A stretch of 31,815 bases of DNA, taken from assembly GCA_937880095.1 (NCBI GenBank), contig CALFLK010000009.1, positions 1 to 31,815 of the forward strand, read 5' to 3'. The notes beneath the pieces were generated by a model. That model saw nothing but the letters and a program-made list of their open reading frames with translations, had not been told where the DNA came from and searched no databases. Below are positions 1 to 8,008 of this stretch, piece by piece. Each line of letters opens with the position of its first letter. The stretch's first letter is position 1. This DNA comes from an uncultured Faecalibacterium sp. GTDB taxonomy: Bacteria; Bacillota; Clostridia; Oscillospirales; Ruminococcaceae. The translations under genes were made by a program, and so were the position numbers.

Positions 1-2
1 CG

Positions 3-128
3 CCGGAACCGACGGCAACGCCGGAACCGACGGCAACGCCGGAACCGACGGCAACACCGGAACCGACAGCAACGCCGGAACCGACAGCAACGCCGGAACC
101 GATTGCAACCCCTGAGCCGACTGCAACA
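3..128 (+). repeat. Seven in-frame 18-bp tandem repeats coding PEPTAT
   Basis: Units start at 3, 21, 39, 57, 75, 93 and 111. The first five differ only at synonymous third positions, and the last two are more diverged. The array starts at the window edge, so its full copy number is unknown. It encodes the proline-rich stalk of the surface protein and is likely to vary in length. Confidence 0.9.
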
Positions 129-248
129 ACCGCACCGGCACATGGCGCGCAGACTGGCGATAGCAGTGATCTGATTGCGTGGAGTCTGATGGCGATGTTG
201 GCATTGGGTGGAGCAGGTGCTGTGTTGTATCAAAAAAAGAGAAACTAA
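3..248 (+). CDS. C-terminal end of a sortase-anchored, PEPTAT-repeat surface protein (partial)
   Basis: Only the C-terminus is in the window; the reading frame enters from the left edge. Seven PEPTAT-type hexapeptide repeats (one is PEPIAT) lead into TAPAHGAQTGDSSD, then a hydrophobic stretch of about 20 residues (LIAWSLMAMLALGGAGAVLY) and a basic tail QKKRN. AQTGD followed by a membrane segment and positive charges is the layout of a cell-wall sorting signal. The usual LPxTG leucine-proline is replaced by GA, so this is a variant motif. The Pro/Glu/Thr repeats would act as a wall-spanning spacer. Sortase attachment is known for this layout; the function of the missing N-terminal part cannot be judged. 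Confidence 0.8.
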   Translation, partial: PEPTATPEPTATPEPTATPEPTATPEPTATPEPIATPEPTATTAPAHGAQTGDSSDLIAWSLMAMLALGGAGAVLYQKKRN

Positions 249-354
249 CAGACCGTTTCACAATTTCTGAAAACGTCATATGATCAGAACGAAAGCGATA
301 AGAATGTGATGTAAATTTGATGAAGTAGTTTTGCCCAAATTGATAATATGACAG

Positions 355-401
355 AAAAGCCGTTCACGATGCCCGATAGGGGGTGTTGTGAACGGCTTTT
401 T
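355..401 (+). terminator. Rho-independent terminator after the surface-protein gene
   Basis: A perfect 13-bp stem, AAAAGCCGTTCAC (355-367) with GTGAACGGCTTTT (388-400), encloses a 20-nt loop and ends in a T run. It lies 107 bp after the stop codon at 246-248. Confidence 0.7.
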
Positions 402-1392
402 CGTGTAAGCAGGAATCCTGCGAGTACGGGAAACGCTGGTATAGTAGGTGATAACTTTAATTGATGTGGTGTAGAAATGAAATGATATCTTCTTGTGGAT
501 GGTTTGCAAGAAAGTGGTATGTGATTGATATGCAGCCATACCGATAGGTTCCTCCGGAAAGCTGGAGACTTTTATTTTTTATGGAAATGAAACTCATAAA
601 AGACTGTAATTATACAAAACAAAAACAGAAGAAGCAAAAGAAGCACGCAAAGAAAGTTTGAATTGAGCGCGTTCAAATGTGATTCGTTGTTATATAATTT
701 TGTACATATGAGCGCAGTTCTGATGGCGCTCTGAAATTAGAAAGTTGGGAATGATAGTTTTCTGTACAGCGGGATACGGATTTCTTTTGTAAGAAGAATG
801 GAATATCTTGCGTGAATATACATAAATTGCGTTATGAGCGGTGAATTATAATTTCGTTACAGCACTTTACATTTTTGTGATGGAGTGCTAATATGTTTCA
901 TATCGAACGAGAAGATGATTAAAATGAACAAATTGTCATTGACTCGATGAAGAAGAAAAAGTGATGTGTAATTAGAATGTAGTGCTAAAAATAGCTTAAA
1001 AAAGCAATATTTCTACGAAATTGGCAGTAATCTCACAATGGATGGAAAAAAGAAATGTGAGATAAGAAATTTTGGAGTTTCTAAAACACTGTTCGAAATG
1101 CTGAATGTAATACAGATAAATGAAACACGCCGTTTCGCGGCAAGTCAAGTATAGAAAAAAGAAACGCAAGAGGCTGTCGATAAAGAGAAAACTTTATGAG
1201 AAAATTTTGTCGTTCGGCAAATGTAATTTTGTTTTCTCTGCAATAGGCAAGGGAAAGCACGATTAAAATTTTTATGAAAAAAAAGGAGCGTTTGAGATGA
1301 TGAAAAGAAATATTATGAAAGCGCTCTGTTCAAAAATGGATGGTAATTGATTACAGAAGAATTCTGAAACAGGAAAGCGAGGACATTTTATT
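402..1392. other. Long AT-rich intergenic region with no gene recognised
   Basis: About 1 kb without a convincing coding frame. Open frames here are short, lack ribosome binding sites and have poor composition. A TATAAT hexamer at 693-698 and another at 847-852 lack a well-spaced -35 partner, so no promoter is claimed. The last 15 bases before 1393 carry GAGG, the likely ribosome binding site of the next gene. I see no RNA family here. Confidence 0.5.
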
Positions 1393-3219
1393 ATGCAGGC
1401 TGTTATTCTTGCTGCCGGTATGGGTAAGCGTTTGAAGGAACTTACATCGAATAATTGTAAGTGTATGGTTCAGGTGAATGGCGTTAGTTTGATTGATCGG
1501 ATGCTGCATCAAATTGAACGGAAAAATTTGAGCAGAATCGTAGTGGTAGTCGGCTACGAGGGACACCAGCTGGAAACGTATATCCGTAATTTGGGCCTGA
1601 AAACTCCGGTCGTGTTTGTCGAGAATCCAATCTATGATAAAACCAATAATATCTATTCCCTGATGCTGGCAAAGGAGTATCTTCGTCAGGAAGATACCTT
1701 GCTGTTCGAGTCGGATTTGATTTTCGAAGACGCGGTACTGGATATGCTGGTGGATGATCCCAGACCCACTTTGGCACTTGTGGCGAAGTACGAGCGTTGG
1801 ATGGACGGCACTTGTGTAAAGCTGGATGAAGAAGATCGCATTATTGGATTTGTTCCCGGTAAGCAGTTCGACTTCAAGAATACGGATGCGTACTATAAGA
1901 CCGTCAATATTTATAAGTTCAGCAAGGAGTTCTCCAGCACCCACTATGTTCCTTTTCTGGAAGCGTATACTGCAGCGCTGGGAAATAATGAATATTATGA
2001 GCAGGTACTCCGCGTGATTTCCATGTTGGATGATCCGCAAATTACTGCGAAACGCCTGACCGGTCAGAAGTGGTATGAAATCGATGACGTTCAGGATTTG
2101 GATATCGCTTCGTCCATGTTCCTTACCGACCCCAAGCAGAAACTGGCTGCGTTACAGAAACGCTATGGCGGTTATTGGCGTTATCCGGGCATGGTGGATT
2201 TCTGCTATCTGGTCAACCCGTACTATCCGCCGCGCAAACTGAAGGAGGAACTGAAATCTAATTTTGATGTGCTGCTGACCCAGTATCCCTCCGGTATGGC
2301 GGTAAATTCGCTGTTGGCAGGAAAGAATTTCTCGGTGCATCCGGAGAACATCATTGTTGGCAATGGTGCTGCAGAGCTGATTAAGGCACTGATGGAAACC
2401 ATCAGCGGTCCGGTTGGTTTTGTTCGTCCCACATTTGAGGAATATCCCAACCGATATGACGCAGCACAGTCGATCAATTTCTATCCGAAGAACGAGGCAT
2501 TTTCTTATACAGCTGACGACCTGATGGATTTCTATGGGGATAAGGAAATTTCGGCGCTGACGATTGTGAATCCGGATAATCCGACAGGTAACTACATCCC
2601 GCACAAGGACATGATTCGTCTGGCACAGTGGGCACAACAGCGTCAGATTATGCTGATTGTAGATGAATCCTTCGTGGATTTTTCCGACGAAGTGGATGCA
2701 ACCATGATCTGTCAGGATATGCTGGATCAGTATCCCGATCTGGTGGTTGTTAAGAGCATTTCTAAATCGTATGGCATTCCCGGTCTGCGCTTGGGTGTGT
2801 TGGCATCTGGCAATCAGGAGCGAATCGCCAAGATGAAGAAGGCTGTTTCCATTTGGAACATCAATTCTTTCGGCGAGTATTATATGCAGATTGCAGAAAA
2901 ATACAAAAAGGATTACATTGCAGCTCTGGAGAAATTCCGCACAGAAAGAGCACGCTATGAGGCAGAACTGCAGAAGATTCCCGGCTTGAAGGTGTATCAT
3001 TCTCAGGCGAACTATGTAATGGTACGACTGACCAATGGTATGGCAGCCGATGAACTTACTGCAAATTTGTTGTCAAAATATAACCTGTATGTAAAGGATT
3101 TGACGGGTAAGATCGGTTCGAACGATTATCTGCGTCTGGCAATCCGCGATACAAAGGACAATGATCTTCTCTTGCATGCATTAAAGGCGGAGCTGAAGGA
3201 CCTTCAGGAAAAAAATTGA
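1393..3219 (+). CDS. Fused nucleotidyltransferase / class I-II PLP aminotransferase
   Basis: Two enzymes in one 608-aa chain. Residues 1 to about 240 are a sugar/choline-type nucleotidyltransferase: LAAGMGKRLKEL near the N-terminus is the nucleotide-binding loop, FESDLIF (D108) fits the metal site, and WYEIDDVQDLDIA (228-239) closes the domain, as in LicC-like cytidylyltransferases. Residues about 260-605 are a HisC/CobD-like aminotransferase or decarboxylase with NPDNPTGN (393-400), VDESFVDF (D424) and SISKSYGIPGLRLG, where K458 should hold pyridoxal phosphate. The fusion suggests an amino compound made or used by the PLP domain and an NMP-activated partner, for example in phosphonate or surface-polymer decoration. 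The substrate is not known. It is followed after 14 bp by a DUF1015 gene, so the two probably share a transcript. GAGG at 1379-1382 supports the start. Confidence 0.85.
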   Translation: MQAVILAAGMGKRLKELTSNNCKCMVQVNGVSLIDRMLHQIERKNLSRIVVVVGYEGHQLETYIRNLGLKTPVVFVENPIYDKTNNIYSLMLAKEYLRQEDTLLFESDLIFEDAVLDMLVDDPRPTLALVAKYERWMDGTCVKLDEEDRIIGFVPGKQFDFKNTDAYYKTVNIYKFSKEFSSTHYVPFLEAYTAALGNNEYYEQVLRVISMLDDPQITAKRLTGQKWYEIDDVQDLDIASSMFLTDPKQKLAALQKRYGGYWRYPGMVDFCYLVNPYYPPRKLKEELKSNFDVLLTQYPSGMAVNSLLAGKNFSVHPENIIVGNGAAELIKALMETISGPVGFVRPTFEEYPNRYDAAQSINFYPKNEAFSYTADDLMDFYGDKEISALTIVNPDNPTGNYIPHKDMIRLAQWAQQRQIMLIVDESFVDFSDEVDATMICQDMLDQYPDLVVVKSISKSYGIPGLRLGVLASGNQERIAKMKKAVSIWNINSFGEYYMQIAEKYKKDYIAALEKFRTERARYEAELQKIPGLKVYHSQANYVMVRLTNGMAADELTANLLSKYNLYVKDLTGKIGSNDYLRLAIRDTKDNDLLLHALKAELKDLQEKN

Positions 3220-3233
3220 GATAAGGAGCAAGT

Positions 3234-4472
3234 ATGACAGTTTTTCAAGCTGGTAATATACTGGTTCCGGAGGAGAAATATCTGAATCAGTGGGCAGTGA
3301 TTGCCTGTGATCAGTATACATCCCAACCCGAATACTGGGAACGGGTGAAACAAAATGTGGGAGATGCACCTTCCACTTTGCAGATGATTCTTCCGGAAGC
3401 GCAGCTGGGTCAAGGCAATCAGGAAAAAATCGAGCGGATACATAACACGATGTCCGAATATTGTACTTTGCCGATTTTACGCTGTTTTCCGCATAGCTTT
3501 GTATATGTAGAGCGCACGATGAGCAATGGAGCTATCCGCAGAGGAGTGGTTGGCGTAATCGATTTGGAACATTATGAATATACCGATAAGAGTTCTGCTT
3601 CGATTCGCGCGACGGAAAAAACCGTTCTGGAGCGCATTCCTCCCAGAAAGGCGGTCCGTCAGGATTCACAGCTGGATATGTCTCATGTTATTCTTTTAGC
3701 AGATGATCCGAAAGACAGCATCCTCGGATATCTGGAATCCAGCCGTAACAAGCTTCCTCACCTGTATGATTTTGATTTGATGGAAGAAGGCGGACATATT
3801 TCTGGATGGCTGGTCGAAAAAGAGTTCGCGGCTATGCTGGAGGATCGCATTACCCGCTACGAGCAAGAGAGAAAACAGCAGTGTGAGCAGCTGGGATGTT
3901 CAGCTCTTTGCTATGCGGTCGGAGATGGAAATCATTCACTGGCATCCGCAAAAGCGTGCTATGAAAAGCTGCGTATGGAAAAGTCTGCAGAGGAATTACA
4001 AGACAGCCCGCTTCGTTATGCATTGGTGGAGCTGGAAAACATTCGAGATGAAGTGCAGGATTTTGAACCGATTCATCGCATTATCAGTGTAGAACAGCTG
4101 GAAGAATTCCTGAATTTGATGAACCAGCAGTGTGGTGCATCGGATGGATACCCGGTGAAGTGGTATGCAGGTAATCAAACAGGCTGCATCTATCTGGATC
4201 GAGATAAAGGCAAGTCAGCGGTATCGATAGTTCAGAATTTCTTGGATCAGAATTTGCAGGATACTGCAAAACAGTTGGACTATATCCATGGTGAGGATGT
4301 AGTTCAAAATTTGGCAAAGAAATCGCATAAGCTGGGTCTGGTTCTTCCTGCTATTCCTAATGAGCATTTCTTTGAAGATCTCGTTGTAGATGGAGTCCTT
4401 CCCAGAAAGACTTTTTCGGTAGGACATGCGCAGGAGAAAAGATTCTACTTGGAAACAAGAAAGCTGTTTTAA
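3234..4472 (+). CDS. DUF1015 family protein
   Basis: A 412-aa protein matching the DUF1015 layout: an N-terminal segment with ILVPEEKYLNQWAVIACDQY, the IRATEKTVLERIPPR segment (124-139), and a GDGNHSLASAK motif (230-240), which corresponds to the family's conserved G-D-G-x-H loop. The biochemical role of the family is not established. Members often sit beside serine-pathway genes; here the partner is the fused nucleotidyltransferase-aminotransferase, 14 bp upstream, which suggests a linked amino-acid or phospho-amino role. AAGGAG six bases before the ATG fixes the start. No membrane segments are visible. Confidence 0.85.
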   Translation: MTVFQAGNILVPEEKYLNQWAVIACDQYTSQPEYWERVKQNVGDAPSTLQMILPEAQLGQGNQEKIERIHNTMSEYCTLPILRCFPHSFVYVERTMSNGAIRRGVVGVIDLEHYEYTDKSSASIRATEKTVLERIPPRKAVRQDSQLDMSHVILLADDPKDSILGYLESSRNKLPHLYDFDLMEEGGHISGWLVEKEFAAMLEDRITRYEQERKQQCEQLGCSALCYAVGDGNHSLASAKACYEKLRMEKSAEELQDSPLRYALVELENIRDEVQDFEPIHRIISVEQLEEFLNLMNQQCGASDGYPVKWYAGNQTGCIYLDRDKGKSAVSIVQNFLDQNLQDTAKQLDYIHGEDVVQNLAKKSHKLGLVLPAIPNEHFFEDLVVDGVLPRKTFSVGHAQEKRFYLETRKLF

Positions 4473-4610
4473 GAGGAGATAAAGCGCTGCTTTCTTGTGA
4501 AATCTGTTAGAAAGTATTTGTGCTTATATAATGTAAGCATAAGCTGCAAAATTCACATTTTATCCGTGAAAGCTCTAAAAGCTCTATTTGAAATAACCAA
4601 AATGCAAAAT

Positions 4611-4653
4611 AAAAGCCCAGTCAATTCCGTTATCGAAATCGACTGGGCTTTTG
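4611..4653. terminator. Bidirectional hairpin between the DUF1015 gene and the tRNA fragment
   Basis: A perfect 12-bp stem, AAAAGCCCAGTC (4611-4622) with GACTGGGCTTTT (4641-4652), has T runs on both strands. It can end the DUF1015 transcript on the plus strand and was probably also the terminator of the original tRNA-Gly gene on the minus strand, since it lies just past the CCA end. Confidence 0.75.
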
Positions 4654-4657
4654 TTTA

Positions 4658-4712
4658 TGGAGCGGAGAACGGGTCTCGAACCCGCCGCCTGCTGCTTGGG
4701 AAGCAGCCGCTC
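4658..4712 (-). tRNA. 3' fragment of tRNA-Gly (anticodon CCC); candidate att site
   Basis: On the minus strand, 5' to 3': D-stem 3' strand GAGC and base 26 (4712-4708), anticodon arm GCTGC-TTCCCAA-GCAGC (4707-4691, anticodon CCC), variable loop AGGCG, T arm GCGGG-TTCGAGA-CCCGT (4685-4669), acceptor 3' strand TCTCCGC (4668-4662), discriminator T and encoded CCA (4660-4658). Upstream of GAGC the sequence stops resembling a tRNA: there is no D loop and no GCGGAGA partner for the acceptor strand. The gene is therefore truncated. A 3' tRNA half at an island edge is the classic product of tRNA-targeting integrases. The intact copy should be at the other end of the element, outside the window. Confidence 0.8.
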
Positions 4713-4748
4713 ATATGAAAGACTTATCATAAGATTGATTCTATGAGA

Positions 4749-4778
4749 TTGAAAAGAGAAAGGACGATCTCTTTTCAA
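4749..4778. repeat. Perfect 11-bp inverted repeat just inside the att fragment
   Basis: TTGAAAAGAGA (4749-4759) and TCTCTTTTCAA (4768-4778) are separated by 8 bases. It lies 36 bp inside the tRNA fragment and has no gene before it. It may be an accessory protein site for integration or a transcript end; nothing in the sequence decides between these. Confidence 0.5.
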
Positions 4779-4828
4779 GGTGCTTATAAATCAAAACAGC
4801 CCAAGAGCTATGCTCCTGAGCTGTTGAT

Positions 4829-4857
4829 TTGACAAAATTGAAAAACCCTGTTAGAAT
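4829..4857 (+). promoter_or_regulatory. Consensus sigma-A promoter of a candidate small RNA
   Basis: TTGACA (4829-4834), a 17-base spacer, then TAGAAT (4852-4857). Just before it, an imperfect hairpin runs from AACAGC to GCTGTT at about 4794-4825. No protein gene follows within reach; a strong terminator does, at 4994-5021. Confidence 0.6.
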
Positions 4858-4863
4858 ACAGGC

Positions 4864-5021
4864 AATCTTGCAAGTCAACAGCGTACGAGGCTTGTTGGCG
4901 CTGGTAAACGAGCTGCGAACTCGTCCCATGCAGATTCTGATACTATTTTACCACCGTGGCATAAATTGTCAAGGCAAGGTCATGTATCACTGTAAGCCCC
5001 CGGCTATGCCGGGGGCTTTTT
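4864..5021 (+). ncRNA. Candidate small RNA of about 155 nt, family unknown
   Basis: A transcript from about 4864 is bounded by a consensus promoter upstream and a strong terminator downstream. The open frames inside lack a ribosome binding site and resemble no known protein. Visible structure includes CTTGCAAG near the 5' end and an ACGAG...CTCGT hairpin near 4908-4924. I do not match it to tRNA, tmRNA, SRP, 6S or RNase P RNA. It lies within 200 bp of the att site, so it could also be a relic of a former gene start. Confidence 0.4.
4994..5021 (+). terminator. Strong Rho-independent terminator
   Basis: AAGCCCCCGGC, a TAT loop and GCCGGGGGCTT, ending in a run of five T on the plus strand only. 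It closes the candidate small RNA. Confidence 0.85.
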
Positions 5022-5279
5022 CTGTTTCTAATGGAATACATAGAAATTTTGATTATACAGAGGATAATCATTGCTAATCAACAGATTCTTCTTTGCGATT
5101 TTAGGAAATTTAAAGTATACTTATTAAAATGGATGGGGAGTTATATGGAAAAGTTATAAAAGCATAAGATCATAAGATCATCTTTTCATTCATAAAGAAT
5201 GATATGACTTTTACTCAATATAAAGGCGAAAGTTATTATAAAAGCTTAGAGAAAATGCAATAAGGAAAGGTAATTAGGT

Positions 5280-6212
5280 ATGGAAGTCATCGATACGCTT
5301 GCTAATATTCTGTTTGTGGTGATAATAGCAAATTTTGCGTGTTTGTTTCTGGCAAAGAACGAAAATAGAAAAGGTTTTATATGGAATAGAGAGATAGTTA
5401 TAGCAATTATGATTGTAGCGATAAGTCCACTTATATACAGAATGTTACAGACGGACGAAGTGGTTCAAACAGAAATTCTGGTTCTTCGAAGCATTGTTTG
5501 TCTACTGCTTTTTATACTGTCTTTTATTCTTGTGGCAGGTGAATGCCTTATAGAAAGGAGAAAGAATAAGTTTAGTGGAGGGGAATACCGGGCGCTATTG
5601 TTGATGGGGATAATGTTATTATGTAATGATAAAGTTCTGGCACTATGCGTGGTAGATAGCGATCGTAAATACGGTGGTCGTCAAGTTCCATTGGGAGGTA
5701 CCGCCCAAAAAATGAAAGATACCATAAAAGAGATAAATAAACAACAAAAAACAGATGAAACACTATATGAATTATGTTGCATTCCAGTACATGAAGCAGA
5801 AAATCTGATTCCAATAGCAGTACTTAAAGCGATCGAAAAAGATGTTCCTACAATGGAAGCGGGTGTGCTATATTTACAAAAGATGATACAAGCCGGTCAT
5901 AGTGATGCCGTTCTTTTGTATGATTTTAAAAACGGAGGTAAAAGAATTAAGGAGGATAAGGATCACCAAAAAAAAGATTGGGTAAGAGAAGCTTTACCGT
6001 ATTGGAATGGTCTTTCTAAGGAAATTAATGACTACAGTATGCCTGGGTTGTGTAAGGGGTTATTAGAAAAAGCAATTAATGCCTTAAATAATCCGAATGA
6101 AGGTAGCTACTTTGAGAGCGTAGAAATTGATGATTACCTAAAGGTACATTGGGCAGAAATAGGTCGAAAAGTTTTCACATGGGGATGCGCGAAGAAACCA
6201 GATTATATTTGA
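5280..6212 (+). CDS. Three-TM protein with a TOPRIM/OLD-like acidic domain
   Basis: A 310-aa protein of no family I can name with certainty. Three hydrophobic helices lie at about residues 5-24, 38-55 and 68-88. The rest is cytosolic: ALCVVDSDRKYGG (D126, D128), then a GGTAQKM loop and PVHEAENLIP (E172, E174). A DxD strand followed by an E-x-E-N-L/Y-[IL] segment is the pattern seen in TOPRIM nucleases of the OLD and DUF4435 types. The N-terminal glutamate motif of TOPRIM is not obvious, so the fold assignment is inference. The location at the ICE edge, with a HEPN-like gene 0.8 kb downstream, suggests a defence role. Low GC compared with the ICE core points to separate acquisition. Confidence 0.55.
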   Translation: MEVIDTLANILFVVIIANFACLFLAKNENRKGFIWNREIVIAIMIVAISPLIYRMLQTDEVVQTEILVLRSIVCLLLFILSFILVAGECLIERRKNKFSGGEYRALLLMGIMLLCNDKVLALCVVDSDRKYGGRQVPLGGTAQKMKDTIKEINKQQKTDETLYELCCIPVHEAENLIPIAVLKAIEKDVPTMEAGVLYLQKMIQAGHSDAVLLYDFKNGGKRIKEDKDHQKKDWVREALPYWNGLSKEINDYSMPGLCKGLLEKAINALNNPNEGSYFESVEIDDYLKVHWAEIGRKVFTWGCAKKPDYI

Positions 6213-6303
6213 TTTTCGTGATTGATAGTAACTTGCGGGTGAATGAGATTGATAAAATAAGAATGCTTTTGAAGTAAGATAGTAGGGACAATAGTTGTTG
6301 TGG

Positions 6304-6890
6304 TCAAGCATTTTTGTAATACCACTGACTAATAGGTTTCTCAAACAGGGGGATGCACTGGTTGTAAAAATGCGGTCGGATCTGATTGTACCAGAGATAC
6401 ACAAATTTCTGGATGGTCAAATTGAGTTCTTCGTCTGTCTGAAAATTGTATTGGTTCACCAGTTCTGCTTCCAGTGTGCTGTCATAACGTTTTATGGGCG
6501 AATTATCGTATAGGTATCCAGCCTAGCTCATACTTTGCGTGATGGAGAGGCTACTGCAATAATTTATGAACGCCAAAGACGTAAATTGGCTGCCCTGATC
6601 AGAGTGCAAAATCATCTACGTTGGATCGCATTTACTGGCGCGAATCCTTTTATCCAGTGTGCGGGGTGTAAGCCCAACGGTGATACATTTCCCGTTTCCG
6701 CTTTCTGCAAACACACTGTAATTTCAGGTTCTGATTCAGGTATTTGTGAACGGTTGCCTGGCTGAGAAAAATACTTTCCCTTTCCAAGAACACCTTCACC
6801 AATAAATGCCCTACAATGCAGCCGCATTCATGATATATGCGCTTGATTCTGGTGCATACTTACTCTGTTTTCTGATGATGTTCAGGCTAC
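6304..6890 (-). pseudogene. Degraded IS3-family transposase (OrfB-type) remnant
   Basis: Minus-strand translations in shifting frames give IS3 OrfB pieces in the right order. First comes a helix-turn-helix part with LSQATVHKYLNQNLKLQC and RKRKREMYHRW (about 6840-6660), then ILHSDQGSQFTSLAFINYC (about 6610-6554), then LWYNQIRPHFYN and FEKPISQWYYKNA up to a TGA at 6304-6306. The stretch between RKRKREMYHRW and ILHSDQGSQFT, which should hold the first catalytic Asp, is lost. Several stops and frameshifts break the rest. No terminal repeats were found. It cannot make an active enzyme. Confidence 0.8.
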
Positions 6891-6978
6891 ACACACTTCA
6901 GGTATAGGTGGTTACGCAATTCAGCATGCTTAAATTTTCGGATTTGTTTGGAGGTTCATATTATATAGGGGATAGAGT

Positions 6979-7545
6979 ATGGATAATCGAATTGAGTACA
7001 ATTTTTCAAAACTTATTGAGGAGATTCAAATCTGTTGCAATAATAGGCAATATTTCGCTGCATTATCAACAGCTTTGATATTGCCTGATATTTGCTCAAA
7101 AATTGAGAGTAAATATGGAACTGCAAAAAAAGACGGAAAGCCGTACATAATTTGGTGCAACAAATGGCTTTGTCAATATCTGTATCCTATTTCCACTTGG
7201 TCACAATACGAAGGAAGTTGGGGGCAAGTTATTTATAAACTCCGGTGTGGTATATTGCATAGCGGTGAGGTAGATGTTTGCGATAAAGAGTACACTTTTT
7301 TTGATTTGAAGAGCTTCAACTTTTTTGTTGACAATGATTCTCGCTATAGACGCCCGCTAACGATTGCTAAAGTACAAAAAACTGGTGGTTGTGGGTATAG
7401 TAATACCGCAAAAATTGATATTGATATACATTATTTGATTTGTGCGATAATAAGTGGAACGTTGGCATTTATTGATTACTACCATTTGGATGATGAAGAT
7501 ATTTCGTTCATGGCTATTCAGAGGGATCTAACAAAAGTCAAGTAA
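6979..7545 (+). CDS. HEPN-like protein with an RxxxxH motif
   Basis: A 188-aa, mostly helical protein. KLRCGILHSGE contains R89-C-G-I-L-H94, the Rx4H signature of HEPN ribonucleases, placed as usual after a long helix and before a turn with Gly. An acidic tail follows (DDEDISFM). HEPN proteins are common RNases in toxin-antitoxin and abortive-infection systems; a specific partner is not visible. The gene stands alone between an IS3 remnant and a perfect 15-bp hairpin, and is AT-rich like the 5280 gene. The start ATG at 6979 has GGGGATAG shortly before it. Family membership rests on the motif alone. Confidence 0.5.
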   Translation: MDNRIEYNFSKLIEEIQICCNNRQYFAALSTALILPDICSKIESKYGTAKKDGKPYIIWCNKWLCQYLYPISTWSQYEGSWGQVIYKLRCGILHSGEVDVCDKEYTFFDLKSFNFFVDNDSRYRRPLTIAKVQKTGGCGYSNTAKIDIDIHYLICAIISGTLAFIDYYHLDDEDISFMAIQRDLTKVK

Positions 7546-7572
7546 AAACTTCAAACAAGATAAAATAGCATA

Positions 7573-7614
7573 AATCCAAAAGAGGTGTAATAATAGTCGC
7601 ACCTCTTTTGGATT
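7573..7614. terminator. Perfect 15-bp hairpin between converging genes
   Basis: AATCCAAAAGAGGTG (7573-7587) and CACCTCTTTTGGATT (7600-7614) enclose a 12-nt loop. It lies between the HEPN-like gene (plus) and the small membrane pseudogene (minus) and probably ends transcripts from both sides, though T runs beyond the stem are short. Confidence 0.6.
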
Positions 7615-7616
7615 AT

Positions 7617-7915
7617 CTAATTGGAGACAAATTCTTTTAGTGTAAAGTTAATGACATAGAGTTTTTCTAGCAGCCAAACAGCGATAGCTGGTAGTCCTAA
7701 TTCAGAGAAAAGAAACGCAGCAATCAGGCAGGGGACACCAGAACTAATAGCAACCGATTTATCTAGTACACTGAAAGAAAGAACGGCACATAAGATGCAC
7801 ACACCGGAAAAAGAGTGCAAATTTTAGTTGCAACATAGATCAGAACGGTTAGTAATAGACATAAAAAAGATAGGAAAAGATAAGCGGGAACGGCTATTAC
7901 TTTCAGAATACGCAT
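7617..7915 (-). pseudogene. Small ICE membrane protein, frameshifted
   Basis: Starting at ATG 7915, with AAGGAGG upstream, the frame reads MRILKVIAVPAYLFLSFLCLLLTVLIYVATKICTL in its first part and then stops early. The expected remainder, SGVCILCAV...GLPAIAVWLLEKLY...LKEF, is in another frame from about 7820 to 7617. Together they rebuild a hydrophobic protein of about 98 aa of a kind often carried by clostridial conjugative elements. Adding one T to the CTTTTTCC run near 7813-7820 restores one frame. It is either a real loss or a base-call error in the T run. Its function is unknown. Confidence 0.65.
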
Positions 7916-8008
7916 GGTGTTATGATCCTCCTTAACAGAAAACGCCGTTTTATTTAGACTATAATATCATTTGTACAGTCCTAAAATTAGGATTGCATAC
8001 AGCGAACC

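Noticed and set aside
3..128. Tandem 18-bp repeats as a CRISPR array
   Set aside because: There are no unique spacers; the units are in frame and encode PEPTAT.
2152..3000. A 282-aa minus-strand frame opposite the fusion enzyme
   Set aside because: It has Cys/His-rich shadow composition and lies opposite well-conserved active-site motifs.
4497..4718. A 73-aa protein gene
   Set aside because: It reads through the hairpin at 4611-4653 and the tRNA fragment and has no ribosome binding site.
4658..4740. An intact tRNA-Gly gene
   Set aside because: No D loop and no GCGGAGA acceptor strand upstream; only the 3' part matches.
4829..5077. An 82-aa protein gene
   Set aside because: It would start at the TTG of the promoter, has no ribosome binding site and runs through the terminator.
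5163..5182. Short direct repeat CATAAGATCATAAGATCAT
   Set aside because: Two 9-bp units in AT-rich DNA; no further copies or context to give it meaning.
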